64,000 nt of DNA from Hydrogenophaga taeniospiralis CCUG 15921 (GCF_001592305.1 NZ_BCWR01000023.1:30539-94538), one strand, 5' to 3'; numbered from the stretch's first letter, positions 52,007 to 60,373 are shown. Numbers and translations are program-made. The notes: generated from the sequence alone by a model not told the origin.

Positions 52007-53388
52007 ACCTCGCCTCCGTGCCGCGGCCCGCGCGCCAGCCCGTGCTGCGCCGCTACATCCTGAGCTGGACGCTGGGCGCCCTGCTGGTGGTGTGGCTCAC
52101 ACTGATCGCCGTGGCCGCGGCCACCGGGTTCCGTGAGACCCGCAAGTTCTCCGATGGGCAACTGGTGGGGGTGGCCCGTTTGTGGCTCGAAGCGGCGCCC
52201 ACCGGGACCACCCTGAACAGCATCCCCGAATCGGCCGGGATCGATCACGAGTACATGCAGGACGTGGCCGTGCTGGCCTGGGAGAACGGCCGCCTGCTGA
52301 CCGACACCCACCGCATGGCGCCGGGCCTGAACCTGAGCAACATGCCCCCGCACGGGTTCTCCACCGTGACGCTCCAGACCGAACACGGCGTGGGGGAATG
52401 GCGCTCCTACGGCGTGCAGCTGAACGTGGGCGGGCGCGAGCGCCGCGTGCTGGCGCTGATGGACATGGACAAGCGCTTCGAGCTCGGCAAGGACATTGCC
52501 GAGCACGTGGCGCAACCCGCGATCCTGGTGCTGCCGCTGGTGGCCCTGGTGCTGTGGTGGACCATCCGGCGTGGCCTGCGCCCGCTCGACCGCCTCTCCA
52601 GCGAGGTCGAGGCGTTGGACGGTTTTGCCGGCCAGCGGCTGGACACGCAGCACCGCTTCCGTGAATTCTTCAGCACCGTGGCGGCCATCAACACCCTGGT
52701 CGACACATTGCAGACCCGGGCTCAGCGCGAGCGCGAGTTCGCCTCCGACGTGGCGCACGAGTTGCGCACCCCGCTGTCGGCCATTGCCCTGCAGGCCAGC
52801 GCGGCGCAGCACGGCGCAACGCGTGAACAACTGGCCCAGCTGGAGCAGGAGGCCCTGCGCGCCGGACGCATCCTGTCCCAGCTGCTGGACCTGGCCCGCG
52901 CGCAGCGCACCGGCGGCAACGGGCCGGACGGCGTCGCAGCGCAGACCGTCGCCCTGGGCGCGGTCGCCAGCGAACTGATCTCCCGGCACGCGCAGCTGGG
53001 CTACGAGACCGACCACGAGCTGTCGCTGGTGCAGCCCGCGACCGCGGTGGAGGTCAAGGTGCAACCCATGCTGCTGGAGCTGGCCTTGCGCAACCTGATC
53101 GAGAACGCCCTGCGCCATACCCCGCGTGGCACCCAGGTGTGTGTCGAGGTCTGGCAGACCCCGCAGGAGGTGGGCGTCTCGGTCAGTGACGACGGCCAGC
53201 GCGGCGGCCCGCTGCCGCTGGACACCAGCCCACCCGGCAGCGCGCGACTGGCGCCCGCGGACACCTCCGGTCTGGGACTGGGCCTGCGCCTGGTCGAACG
53301 CCTCGCCGAACAGATGGGCGCAGGTTTCGAGCGTGACACGGGCCAGCCGCCCATGACCACACGCTTTACCTTGCGCTGGAAGAGCTAG
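52003..53388 (+). CDS. pmrB: Sensor histidine kinase, PmrB/QseC-like
   Basis: 461 residues. Two membrane segments flank a periplasmic sensor of about 120 residues (DGQLVGVARLWLEAAPTG to MDKRFELG). The HisKA box is FASDVAHELRTPLSAIALQ. The N box is LRNLIENALRHTPRG and the G box SGLGLGLRLVERLAEQ. The start is GTG at 52003 in a GTGA overlap with pmrA. Iron or acid signals are sensed by PmrB in enterobacteria, but an Exx(E) iron motif was not clear in this sensor. Confidence 0.9.
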   Translation: MNLASVPRPARQPVLRRYILSWTLGALLVVWLTLIAVAAATGFRETRKFSDGQLVGVARLWLEAAPTGTTLNSIPESAGIDHEYMQDVAVLAWENGRLLTDTHRMAPGLNLSNMPPHGFSTVTLQTEHGVGEWRSYGVQLNVGGRERRVLALMDMDKRFELGKDIAEHVAQPAILVLPLVALVLWWTIRRGLRPLDRLSSEVEALDGFAGQRLDTQHRFREFFSTVAAINTLVDTLQTRAQREREFASDVAHELRTPLSAIALQASAAQHGATREQLAQLEQEALRAGRILSQLLDLARAQRTGGNGPDGVAAQTVALGAVASELISRHAQLGYETDHELSLVQPATAVEVKVQPMLLELALRNLIENALRHTPRGTQVCVEVWQTPQEVGVSVSDDGQRGGPLPLDTSPPGSARLAPADTSGLGLGLRLVERLAEQMGAGFERDTGQPPMTTRFTLRWKS

Positions 53389-53392
53389 GAAG

Positions 53393-53464
53393 CACCCCCG
53401 TCGCGCTACGCGCGACCCCCTCAAGGGGGCGGCGCTGGCGGCCCGGCAAAGCCGGTTCCGCGGC
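53393..53464 (+). repeat. Intergenic three-hairpin element, copy 5
   Basis: It starts five bases after the pmrB stop. Hairpin 1 is GTCGCG-CTACG-CGCGAC, hairpin 2 CCCCCTCAAGGGGG, hairpin 3 CCGGCAAAGCCGG, then TTCCGCGGC. It separates pmrAB from eptA. Confidence 0.73.
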
Positions 53465-53511
53465 GCCTTGGGCTGGGTCGCGCGCTCCGGTGAAAGGGTG
53501 GCGCGGCGGTT

Positions 53512-53544
53512 GATAAGGCTGACTTAATTTCGCCCCTCCAACAT
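53512..53544 (+). promoter_or_regulatory. Degenerate PmrA box before eptA
   Basis: GATAAG-GCTGA-CTTAAT (53512-53528): the second half fits YTTAAK, the first fits at four of six positions. CAACAT (53539-53544) at the same 10-bp distance could be a weak -10. Confidence 0.5.
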
Positions 53545-53558
53545 GGCAAGGCCAGCAT

Positions 53559-55334
53559 GTGCTGGTGCTTTCGGTCTTGTCCATGCAGGTCACCCGGCCC
53601 CTTCTTTTTGTCAGTTTCAGCCCGAGCGCGCGGGGGGCGGACACGTTCACCCCGCCGGCCGGCCGGTGGCCGGCGGCCATGGTCTGGCCGCTGGCGCTCT
53701 GGCTCGCCGTGCCCGGCAACCTGCCCTTGTGGCAGCGCATCGCCGGCATGGAGGGCAGCTTGGCGCATCGCGTGTGGCTGCTTGCCAGCTTTGCGCTGTT
53801 GATGACCGGCGCCATCGCCGCGCTGCTCTCGCTGCTGGCCTGGCCGCGCCTGTTCCGGCCTGCGGCCAGCGGCTTGCTGCTGGTGGCGGCTTTCAACACC
53901 CACTTCATGTGGCAGTACGGCGCCGTGATCGACCCGACCATGTTCGCCAACGTGGTGCAGACCGATGCGCGCGAGGTGCGCGACCTGCTCTCGCTGTCGC
54001 TGCTCGCCACCGTGCTGCTGGTGGCGGCGCCGCCGCTGTGGTGGCTGTGGCAGCGCCCGCTGCGCGCGCGTGGCTCCTGGCAGCAGGCCGCGCGCAACAC
54101 CGCCGGTGTGCTGGCGGGCCTGGGGCTGGCGCTGTTGATGGCGCTGCTGAGCTACCAGGACCTGGCCTCGCTCATGCGCAACCAGAAGGCGCTGCGCTAC
54201 ATGGCCAACCCGCTCAACACCGTGTACGCCGCCACCCGGCTCGCCGCCGACCAGTGGCCCCGGCAGGCGCACGCGCTGCAGCCCGTGGGCGAAGACGCGC
54301 GCCTGGGCGCGAGCTACGCGCAACAGCCGCGCCCGCCCCTGCTGGTGCTGGTGGTGGGCGAGACCGCGCGCGCCGACCACTTCATGCTCGACGGCTATGC
54401 GCGCCCCACCACCCCGGCGCTGGCGCGCTGGCAGGCCCAGGGCGAGCTGGTGAATTTCAGCCAGGTGCATTCCTGCGGCACCAACACCCAGGTCTCCGTG
54501 CCCTGTCTGTTTTCACCGCTCACGCGCCAGCAGGGCGGCGACCAGACCCCCGAGCACGAAAACCTGCTCGACGTGCTGCAGCGCGCCGGCCTGGCCGTGC
54601 TCTGGCTGGACAACCAGTCGGGCTGCAAGGGGGTGTGTGACCGTGTGCCGCACGCCAGCACCCTGGCGCTCCAGGTGCCCGGCCTGTGCGAAGACGGTGA
54701 GTGTTTTGATGCCGTGATGCTGCAGGGGCTGGACCAGCGCATCGCCGCGCTCGACCCGCAGCGCCGCGCACGCGGCGTGGTGGTGGTGATGCACCAGATG
54801 GGCAGCCATGGCCCCGCGTACTTCAAGCGCACGCCCGCCAGCCACAAACCGTTCCAGCCCGAGTGCCGCAGCAACACGCTTTCGGACTGCCCGGCGGAAC
54901 AACTGATCAACGCCTACGACAACACCCTGGCCTACACCGACCACTTCCTGGACCAGACACTGCAATGGCTGCAGACCCAGGCCCAGAGCGGCAGCCACGA
55001 CACCGGTCTGATCTACCTGTCGGACCACGGCGAGTCGCTGGGGGAAAACGGCCTTTACCTGCACGGGGTGCCCTACAGCTTCGCGCCCGAACAGCAGACC
55101 CATGTGCCCATGGTGGCCTGGCTCTCGCCCGGGCTGCGCGAGCGCTCGGGGCTGTCGCTGGACTGCCTGCGCGCCCGTGGCGCCGACCCGATCTCGCACG
55201 ACCACTTCTTCCATTCGGTGCTGGGCCTGATGGACGTGAACACCCAGGCCTACCGGCCGGCGCTGGACGCCCTGGCGCCCTGCGCGGCGCCGCGCGTGCA
55301 GGCCGCCGACCTCAAGCCGCCATCGGCAGGCTGA
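53559..55334 (+). CDS. eptA: Phosphoethanolamine transferase EptA-like
   Basis: 591 residues. Several N-terminal membrane helices are followed by a sulfatase-type periplasmic domain. It adds phosphoethanolamine from phosphatidylethanolamine to lipid A, lowering polymyxin binding. Catalytic and metal residues are visible: Glu268 in VVGETARADH, Thr310 in SCGTNTQVSVPCLFS, His in MHQMGSHGPAY, and Asp-His in LSDHGESLGENG. Several cysteines match the disulfides of EptA/MCR enzymes. The GTG at 53559 is used; ATG at 53583 is a fair alternative, because the leader would then be longer. Its last 23 bp overlap the kinase gene on the other strand. Confidence 0.93.
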   Translation: MLVLSVLSMQVTRPLLFVSFSPSARGADTFTPPAGRWPAAMVWPLALWLAVPGNLPLWQRIAGMEGSLAHRVWLLASFALLMTGAIAALLSLLAWPRLFRPAASGLLLVAAFNTHFMWQYGAVIDPTMFANVVQTDAREVRDLLSLSLLATVLLVAAPPLWWLWQRPLRARGSWQQAARNTAGVLAGLGLALLMALLSYQDLASLMRNQKALRYMANPLNTVYAATRLAADQWPRQAHALQPVGEDARLGASYAQQPRPPLLVLVVGETARADHFMLDGYARPTTPALARWQAQGELVNFSQVHSCGTNTQVSVPCLFSPLTRQQGGDQTPEHENLLDVLQRAGLAVLWLDNQSGCKGVCDRVPHASTLALQVPGLCEDGECFDAVMLQGLDQRIAALDPQRRARGVVVVMHQMGSHGPAYFKRTPASHKPFQPECRSNTLSDCPAEQLINAYDNTLAYTDHFLDQTLQWLQTQAQSGSHDTGLIYLSDHGESLGENGLYLHGVPYSFAPEQQTHVPMVAWLSPGLRERSGLSLDCLRARGADPISHDHFFHSVLGLMDVNTQAYRPALDALAPCAAPRVQAADLKPPSAG

Positions 55335-56709
55335 GCGTCACCCGCAGCCCGCCCAGTTCGGAGCTGCGCAGCCGCAGCTGGCCACCGTAGAGCTGCGCGA
55401 GCTCGTTCACGATGGCCAGGCCCAGGCCGGAGCCGGGCACGGTTTCGTCCATGCGCACCCCGCGCGCGAGCACCGCATCGCGGGCGGCCTCATCGATGCC
55501 CGGCCCGTCGTCTTCCACCGCCACGCACAGCCCGTCGGCCGTGCCCGTGGCGCTGATCCGTACCGTGGTGCGCGCCCACTTGCAGGCGTTGTCGAGCAGG
55601 TTGCCCAGCATCTCTTGCAGGTCCTGCTCTTCGCCCGCGAAGGCCAGTGCGTCCGGCACCCCCGTGGTGTCGATGCGCAGCGCGCGGGCAGCGTGCACCC
55701 GCTGCATCACGCGCACCAGGCCGGCGGCCACCGGGGCCAGCGGCGTGCGCAGGCCGGGCAGGCGCTGCGCGGCCGCCGCGCGCGAGCGCGCGAGGTGCCA
55801 GTCGATGTGGCGGCGCGCGGTGGCCACCTGTTCCTGCACCAGCCGCGCCAGCGCCGGGTCGCCCGGGCTGGCCTGCAGCGACTGCGCGGCCGCTTGCCCG
55901 AGCACCGCCAGCGGGGTCTTGATGGCGTGCGCCAGGTTGCCGGCGTGGGTGCGCGCGCGTGCCACCACCTCGGCGTTGCGCTCCAGCACGCCGTTGAAAT
56001 CGTCGATCAGCGGCTGCACCTCGGCCGGAAATTGGCCCTGCAGCCGCGCCGCCTGTCCCTCGCGCACCTGGGCCAGCGCACGCTGCAGGGCGCGCAGCGG
56101 CGACAGGCCCACCGCCACCTGCGCCAGCGCGGCCAGCACCAGCAGCAACCCCAGCACCAGCAACGACGTGGCGAGCACGCCATTGAAGCGCGCCACGGCC
56201 TGCAGGCTGTCCTGGGTGTTGGCCGCCACCACCAGTCGCCAGCGCGCTTCGGGTTGTTCGTCGGGGCGCACCGTGCGCTCCAGCATCAGCACCGCCGCAC
56301 CCTGCGGCCCGATGCCTTCGTGCGCGTGCAGCGCGCCGTCGGCCAGATCGTCGGGGTGCAGTTCCAGCCGGGTGTCCCACAGCGAACGCGAGCGCAGTAC
56401 GCTGCTGCGCGCCTGGCCGTTGCGGCTCACCTGGTCGATCTGCCAGTACAGCCCCGAATACGGCTTGTGCCAGCGCGGATCCGACAGCGTCTGCGGGTCG
56501 ATCTGCGGCTGCCCGGCGGCGTCGAATTCCAGCCGCGCCGTCAGCTGGTCGAGCTGCTGGGTCAGGCTGGTCTCGAACTGGCGCATCACGTGCTGGCGGA
56601 ACAGGCCAGCGAGCCCCCAGCCAGCGAGCAACAGCGCCAGCGCCAGCGCCACCAGCGTGGCCGCGAGCAGGCGAAAACGCAGGGAGCGGGTCCAGCGCAC
56701 GCGCGTCAT
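55312..56709 (-). CDS. Sensor histidine kinase, PhoQ-like
   Basis: 465 residues. Two membrane helices flank a periplasmic sensor of about 140 residues. The HisKA motif HAGNLAHAIKTPLAVLGQA is of the PhoQ type (HxxKTPL). The N box reads EMLGNLLDNACKWA and the G boxes EDDGPGIDE and GSGLGLAIVNELAQLYGG. The ATG at 56709 overlaps the response regulator stop by 4 bp, just after a run of ten G (56715-56724). Its 3' end runs 23 bp into eptA on the other strand. Confidence 0.9.
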   Translation of the reverse strand: MTRVRWTRSLRFRLLAATLVALALALLLAGWGLAGLFRQHVMRQFETSLTQQLDQLTARLEFDAAGQPQIDPQTLSDPRWHKPYSGLYWQIDQVSRNGQARSSVLRSRSLWDTRLELHPDDLADGALHAHEGIGPQGAAVLMLERTVRPDEQPEARWRLVVAANTQDSLQAVARFNGVLATSLLVLGLLLVLAALAQVAVGLSPLRALQRALAQVREGQAARLQGQFPAEVQPLIDDFNGVLERNAEVVARARTHAGNLAHAIKTPLAVLGQAAAQSLQASPGDPALARLVQEQVATARRHIDWHLARSRAAAAQRLPGLRTPLAPVAAGLVRVMQRVHAARALRIDTTGVPDALAFAGEEQDLQEMLGNLLDNACKWARTTVRISATGTADGLCVAVEDDGPGIDEAARDAVLARGVRMDETVPGSGLGLAIVNELAQLYGGQLRLRSSELGGLRVTLSLPMAA

Positions 56710-57380
56710 GGGGAGGGGGGGGGGGGCGGGACCAGCCGGTAGCCCAGCCCCCGCACGGTCTCGATGCAGGCCTGGGGCAGCTTCTTGCGCAGCCGGCCCA
56801 CGAACACCTCGATGGTGTTGGAGTCGCGGTCGAAGTCCTGGGCGTAGATGTGTTCGGTCAGTTCGGTGCGCGAGACCACCGTGCCCGGGCGGTGCATCAG
56901 GTAGTCCAGCACTTTGTATTCGTGGCTGGTCAGGGTCACGGGCTGGCCATCGAGCGTGACGCGGCCGCTGCGCGTGTCCAGCGCCAGCGCGCCGCACTGC
57001 AGCACCGGCGAGGCCTGCCCACTGGCGCGGCGGATCAGCGCACGCAGGCGCGCCAGCAGCTCTTCCAGGTGGAAGGGTTTGGTCAGGTAGTCGTCGGCCC
57101 CGGCGTCGATGCCGGCCACCTTCTCGTGCCAGTTGTCGCGCGCGGTCAGGATCAGCACCGGCATCGTGCGGCCGGCATCGCGCCAGCGCTTGAGCACCGA
57201 CAGCCCGTCGAGCACCGGCAGGCCCAGGTCGAGCACCACCGCGTCAAACGCCTGCGTGTCGCCCAGGAAGTGGGCCTCGCGCCCGTTGTCGGCCTCATCC
57301 ACCGCGTAGCCAGCTTCCACCAGGCCCGTGCGCAGCTGCGCGCGCAGGGTGGGTTCGTCTTCAACCAGCAGGATGCGCAT
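56706..57380 (-). CDS. Response regulator, PhoP/OmpR family
   Basis: 224 residues. The receiver has VEDEP, the phospho-acceptor Asp51 in AVVLDLGLPVLDG, VLILTARDNW and LTKPFHLEELLARL. The winged helix contains TSHEYKVLDYLMHRPGTVVSRTELTEHIY and NTIEVFVGRLRKKLP. The last residues are a proline run (PPPPPPSP) encoded by ten consecutive C on the coding strand. Together with the coupled kinase it resembles the pairs found next to PepSY and cytochrome b genes in Burkholderiales. Confidence 0.93.
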   Translation of the reverse strand: MRILLVEDEPTLRAQLRTGLVEAGYAVDEADNGREAHFLGDTQAFDAVVLDLGLPVLDGLSVLKRWRDAGRTMPVLILTARDNWHEKVAGIDAGADDYLTKPFHLEELLARLRALIRRASGQASPVLQCGALALDTRSGRVTLDGQPVTLTSHEYKVLDYLMHRPGTVVSRTELTEHIYAQDFDRDSNTIEVFVGRLRKKLPQACIETVRGLGYRLVPPPPPSP

Positions 57381-57400
57381 GGAATGGAAAGGGGATGGTT

Positions 57401-57772
57401 TCAGCGGGGCGGGCGGCGCCCACCGCTGCCATTGTGATCGCGGCTTTTGCTGCGCAGCACCTCGGCGGTTCGCGCGTCGAGCAAAAGCTTGAACAGCCGT
57501 CCGTCCGCTTGCAACAGCTTGATTTCGTAGAGCCAGCGCTCGCCGTCGTGCTCCAGCTCCACCTCCAGCACCTGGCCCGGGTGTTCGCGCTCCAGCCGCT
57601 CCAGCACCGTGCGCAGGGGCAGCACCTGCCCGGCCTGCACCGCCTGCTGCGCTCGCTCGTGGTCGTCTTCACCCCGGGCCCAGGCAGCGGCGCCGCCCGC
57701 CCACAGCGCGGCCACGGCCACGGTGCAGGCCACGAAGCGGCGGGTGCGGGGAGTGGTGGGGTGCAACGGCAT
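57401..57772 (-). CDS. PepSY-domain periplasmic protein
   Basis: 123 residues. A signal peptide ends near GGAAAWARG. The PepSY-like fold is QQAVQAGQVLPLRTVLERLEREHPGQVLEVELE, then GERWLYEIKLLQADGRLFKLLLDARTAEVL. Such proteins sit beside two-component genes and cytochromes; a sensor or inhibitor role is known only for some. It is 20 bp upstream of the response regulator gene and divergent from the cytochrome operon. Confidence 0.88.
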   Translation of the reverse strand: MPLHPTTPRTRRFVACTVAVAALWAGGAAAWARGEDDHERAQQAVQAGQVLPLRTVLERLEREHPGQVLEVELEHDGERWLYEIKLLQADGRLFKLLLDARTAEVLRSKSRDHNGSGGRRPPR

Positions 57773-57818
57773 GGCGCGATTGTCGGGCCGGCTTTCTGAA
57801 CGGCCCATGAACACCGTC

Positions 57819-57834
57819 TTCAGCTTCGGTTCAA
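57819..57834. promoter_or_regulatory. Direct repeat TTCAG/TTCAA, candidate response-regulator site
   Basis: TTCAG (57819-57823) and TTCAA (57830-57834) start 11 bp apart, one helical turn, between the divergent PepSY and cytochrome genes. The spacing fits an OmpR-family dimer site. Affiliation to the adjacent regulator is a guess. Confidence 0.35.
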
Positions 57835-57902
57835 GACGCTTTTTCAACAATGCACCCCATCGCGACACCGTTCCCCCACCACGCTTCGGAAAGCCCCACA
57901 CC

Positions 57903-58322
57903 ATGACCGCCATCCGCCCTTCTTTCATCCGCGCCGGCCTCACGGCCATCGCCCTGAGCAGCGCCCTGTTGTCCCCCGCCGCCCAGGCCGCCGATACCTC
58001 GGCCGCCGAGCAGCTGCAGCGCTGGAGCGCGCAGGCCGGCGCCCCAGGCAACGCCGACAAGGGTCAGGTCTTTTTCAACAACCGCCAGGGCGGCGAGTGG
58101 TCCTGCGCGTCCTGCCACGGCACGCCGCCCACCACCCAGGGCAAACACGCCAACACCGGCAAAGTGATCGCGCCGCTCGCGCCAGCCTTCAACCCCAAGG
58201 CCTTCACCGACACCGCCAAGGTGGACAAGTGGTTCAAGCGCAACTGCAACGACGTGCTCAGCCGCGAATGCAGCGCCGGCGAAAAGGCCGACGTGCTGGC
58301 CTACCTGAACAGCCTCAAATGA
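57903..58322 (+). CDS. SHP-like monohaem cytochrome c (DUF1924)
   Basis: 139 residues. A signal peptide ends at AAQAAD. The haem site is CASCHG at 68-72. The C-terminal KRNCNDVLSREC holds an Asn that in Rhodobacter sphaeroides haem protein (SHP) is the unusual distal ligand, and two cysteines that form a disulfide in SHP. SHP binds oxygen and other small ligands. It is first in an SHP-DHC-cytochrome b set, the known arrangement. Confidence 0.9.
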   Translation: MTAIRPSFIRAGLTAIALSSALLSPAAQAADTSAAEQLQRWSAQAGAPGNADKGQVFFNNRQGGEWSCASCHGTPPTTQGKHANTGKVIAPLAPAFNPKAFTDTAKVDKWFKRNCNDVLSRECSAGEKADVLAYLNSLK

Positions 58323-58354
58323 CCGCCCGCCGGCCCCGGTCTCTGGAGAACCCC

Positions 58355-58870
58355 ATGAACACCCACCGCACCCTTCGTTCCCTGCTCCTGGCCGCTAGCC
58401 TGGGTCTGGTCGCGCTGTCGGCCGCGCACGCCGACGGTGGTCGCCGACTGCCGCGCAATGTGCCGCAGGCCTACACCCAGGAATGCGCTGCCTGTCACAC
58501 CGGCTACGCCCCGGGCATGCTGCCCGCCCGCTCATGGCAACGCATCATGAGCGGGCTGGACCGGCACTACGGCACCGACGCCTCGCTCGACGCCGCCACC
58601 GTGCAGCAGCTGACCACCTGGCTGGTGGCCAACGCCGGCACCTACAAACGCGTGGCCGAGGCACCGCCCGAGGACCGCATCACCCGCTCGGCCTGGTTCG
58701 AGCGCAAGCACGACGACATCGCCCCCTCCGTCTGGAGACTCGCCAGCGTGAAGAGCGCGGCCAACTGCGCCGCCTGCCACACCGGCGCGGACAAGGGCGA
58801 CTACGACGACGACAACCTGCAGTTTCCGGCCGGGCTCGATGCCCGTTCGCGCCGGGCCTGGAACGACTGA
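58355..58870 (+). CDS. Dihaem cytochrome c (DHC family)
   Basis: 171 residues. A signal peptide ends at SAAHADG. Haem sites are CAACH at 44-48 and 138-142. The layout and position match DHC of the SHP cluster, which passes electrons from the membrane cytochrome b to SHP. TGGAGA lies before the ATG. The end is hydrophilic (RSRRAWND). Confidence 0.9.
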   Translation: MNTHRTLRSLLLAASLGLVALSAAHADGGRRLPRNVPQAYTQECAACHTGYAPGMLPARSWQRIMSGLDRHYGTDASLDAATVQQLTTWLVANAGTYKRVAEAPPEDRITRSAWFERKHDDIAPSVWRLASVKSAANCAACHTGADKGDYDDDNLQFPAGLDARSRRAWND

Positions 58871-58885
58871 GTCACGGAGCAGACC

Positions 58886-59677
58886 ATGTACGCCAACCCC
58901 TCCCTCAACACCTCCACCAGCCAGCCGCGTGCGGCCGCCGCGCCGGGCCGCCTGGTCACCGATGCGCCCACACGCATGTTCCACTGGCTGTTCGCCCTGA
59001 GCTTTCTGGGCGCCTACCTCACCGCCGACGGCGAACACTGGCGGCTACTGCACGTCACCCTGGGCTACACCATGGCCGGCCTGCTGGCGTTTCGCGTGCT
59101 CTACGGCCTGTTCGGCCCGCGCCAAGCGGGGCTGGGCCTGCTGTGGCGCAAGCTCGGCGCCGCCCCGGCCTGGCTGCGCTCGATCCGCGCGGCCGTGCCC
59201 AGGGGCTCGCTGGCCGGCGTCAACTGGCGCCAGGGCCAGAACCTGCTGATGGCGCTGGCCGTGGTGGCCCTGCTCGCGCTGGTGGTGCCGATCACCCTCA
59301 GCGGCTACGGCACCTACAACGACTGGGGCGACGTGCTCGGTGGTGACTGGCTCGAAGAGCTGCACGAATTCTTCGGCGAAGCCATATTGTTCGTGGTGCT
59401 GGCGCACCTGGCGCTGATCGCCGGTTTGAGCCTGCTGCGGCGCAAGAACCAGGCGCTGCCCATGCTGAGCGGCCGCGTCGAAGGTCCGGGGCCCAACCTG
59501 GTGCAGCACAACCGCCGCTGGCTCGCGGCCCTGCTGTTGATCGCGGTGCTGGCCTACGGCGCCTGGGAGTGGCAGCAGTCGCCCAAGGGGCTGGTGTCGG
59601 CCCAGGCCCTGAGCAGCCTCACCACAGGCGACCACCGGGGCAGCGGCGGACATGACGATGACGGCGACGACGATTGA
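58886..59677 (+). CDS. Cytochrome b561-type membrane subunit
   Basis: 263 residues with four to five membrane helices. The haem-binding histidines lie in RMFHWLFALSFLGAYLTADGEHWRLLHVTLGYTMAGLL and in EELHEFFGEAILFVVLAHLALIAG. It is probably the quinol-side electron donor to DHC. The C-terminus ends in a His/Asp-rich tail (HRGSGGHDDDGDDD) that might bind a metal. It is 15 bp after the dihaem gene. Confidence 0.92.
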   Translation: MYANPSLNTSTSQPRAAAAPGRLVTDAPTRMFHWLFALSFLGAYLTADGEHWRLLHVTLGYTMAGLLAFRVLYGLFGPRQAGLGLLWRKLGAAPAWLRSIRAAVPRGSLAGVNWRQGQNLLMALAVVALLALVVPITLSGYGTYNDWGDVLGGDWLEELHEFFGEAILFVVLAHLALIAGLSLLRRKNQALPMLSGRVEGPGPNLVQHNRRWLAALLLIAVLAYGAWEWQQSPKGLVSAQALSSLTTGDHRGSGGHDDDGDDD

Positions 59678-59756
59678 CGCTGTGCCCCGTCCGTTTCCGC
59701 GTCTCCAGCCCCACCTCTTTCCAACCCCATTTGAAAATTTGAAGAAAGGCATCCCC

Positions 59757-59921
59757 ATGAACTGCTATCTCTGCGTGGTCTGCGGATTCTTCTACGACGA
59801 GGCCGCCGGCCGGCCCGAAGACGGCATCCCGCCCGGCACCCGCTGGGCCGACGTGCCGGAAGACTGGCGCTGCCCCGAATGCTCGGTGGGCAAGGCGGAT
59901 TTCGTGATCAGTGAGGTTTGA
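59757..59921 (+). CDS. Rubredoxin
   Basis: 54 residues, full length. The iron site uses Cys6 and Cys9 (CVVCG) and Cys39 and Cys42 (CPECSVGK). The stretch YDEAAGRPEDGIPPGTRWADVPEDWRCPEC is nearly canonical. AAAGG lies before the ATG. It lies 79 bp after the cytochrome b gene and may be co-transcribed as another electron carrier. Confidence 0.95.
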   Translation: MNCYLCVVCGFFYDEAAGRPEDGIPPGTRWADVPEDWRCPECSVGKADFVISEV

Positions 59922-60001
59922 GGTTGCCGTTCAGCCGACATCGCAGGTGGTCGGATGCTGCGGCCTTGTTGCGTGCAGCAGGACGCTTGACTGGACATGG
60001 C

Positions 60002-60301
60002 TCATTGCCTCGTTCTCGGCATCCATCGAATGCCGGGAAAGCGCTCCTCTGCAACAGACACAGCTTCTTCCAAGCTCATAAGGTTTGGCACCAGATTGCA
60101 AAATTTTCCCGGTGCCGCAGCCATCTCATAGGCAAGGAAATAGCACTCTTCTTGACGATTCTCGCGAATCGATTCCTCGTCTTCATAGTCGCCACTTCCC
60201 CACGTTTCGGCACTCAACAGAATACGAACCGCGACAGGGACTGAGCCGGCGTACAGCCAAACGCCTTCTCTGACAATCGGCCAGGCGTCAGCTATCGACA
60301 T
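60002..60301 (-). CDS. Hypothetical protein (cassette-like)
   Basis: 99 residues starting MSIADAWPIVREGVWLYAG. It is acidic, soluble and with no membrane or signal segment; YEDEESIRENRQEECYFLAYEM and LMSLEEAVSVAEERFPG suggest an alpha/beta fold. I do not recognise a family. Composition is more AT-rich than the genes around it, and its start lies in an attC-like palindrome, so it may be a mobile gene cassette. A longer upstream start (60352) would read through that palindrome and is less likely. Confidence 0.6.
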   Translation of the reverse strand: MSIADAWPIVREGVWLYAGSVPVAVRILLSAETWGSGDYEDEESIRENRQEECYFLAYEMAAAPGKFCNLVPNLMSLEEAVSVAEERFPGIRWMPRTRQ

Positions 60302-60366
60302 AAGGTTTGACGTGAAAGGTGGCACCCGGCTTGTCGGGGCACACTCTCTCAATTAATGGGTTAGGC
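60299..60366 (-). repeat. attC-like imperfect palindrome 2
   Basis: On the minus strand it starts with GCCTAAC (fits RYYYAAC), has inner pairing (TTGA/TCAA, CCCG/CGGG) and ends near CTTATGT where a full site would have GTTRRRY. It lies between two hypothetical genes on the same strand. One half-site is degenerate. Confidence 0.35.
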
Positions 60367-60373
60367 GTTGCTC

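Noticed and set aside
809..53464. Hairpin elements as ordinary intrinsic terminators
   Set aside because: No T-run follows any copy, and copies lie inside operons (yajC-secD, TVP38-arnT) where full termination would be harmful.
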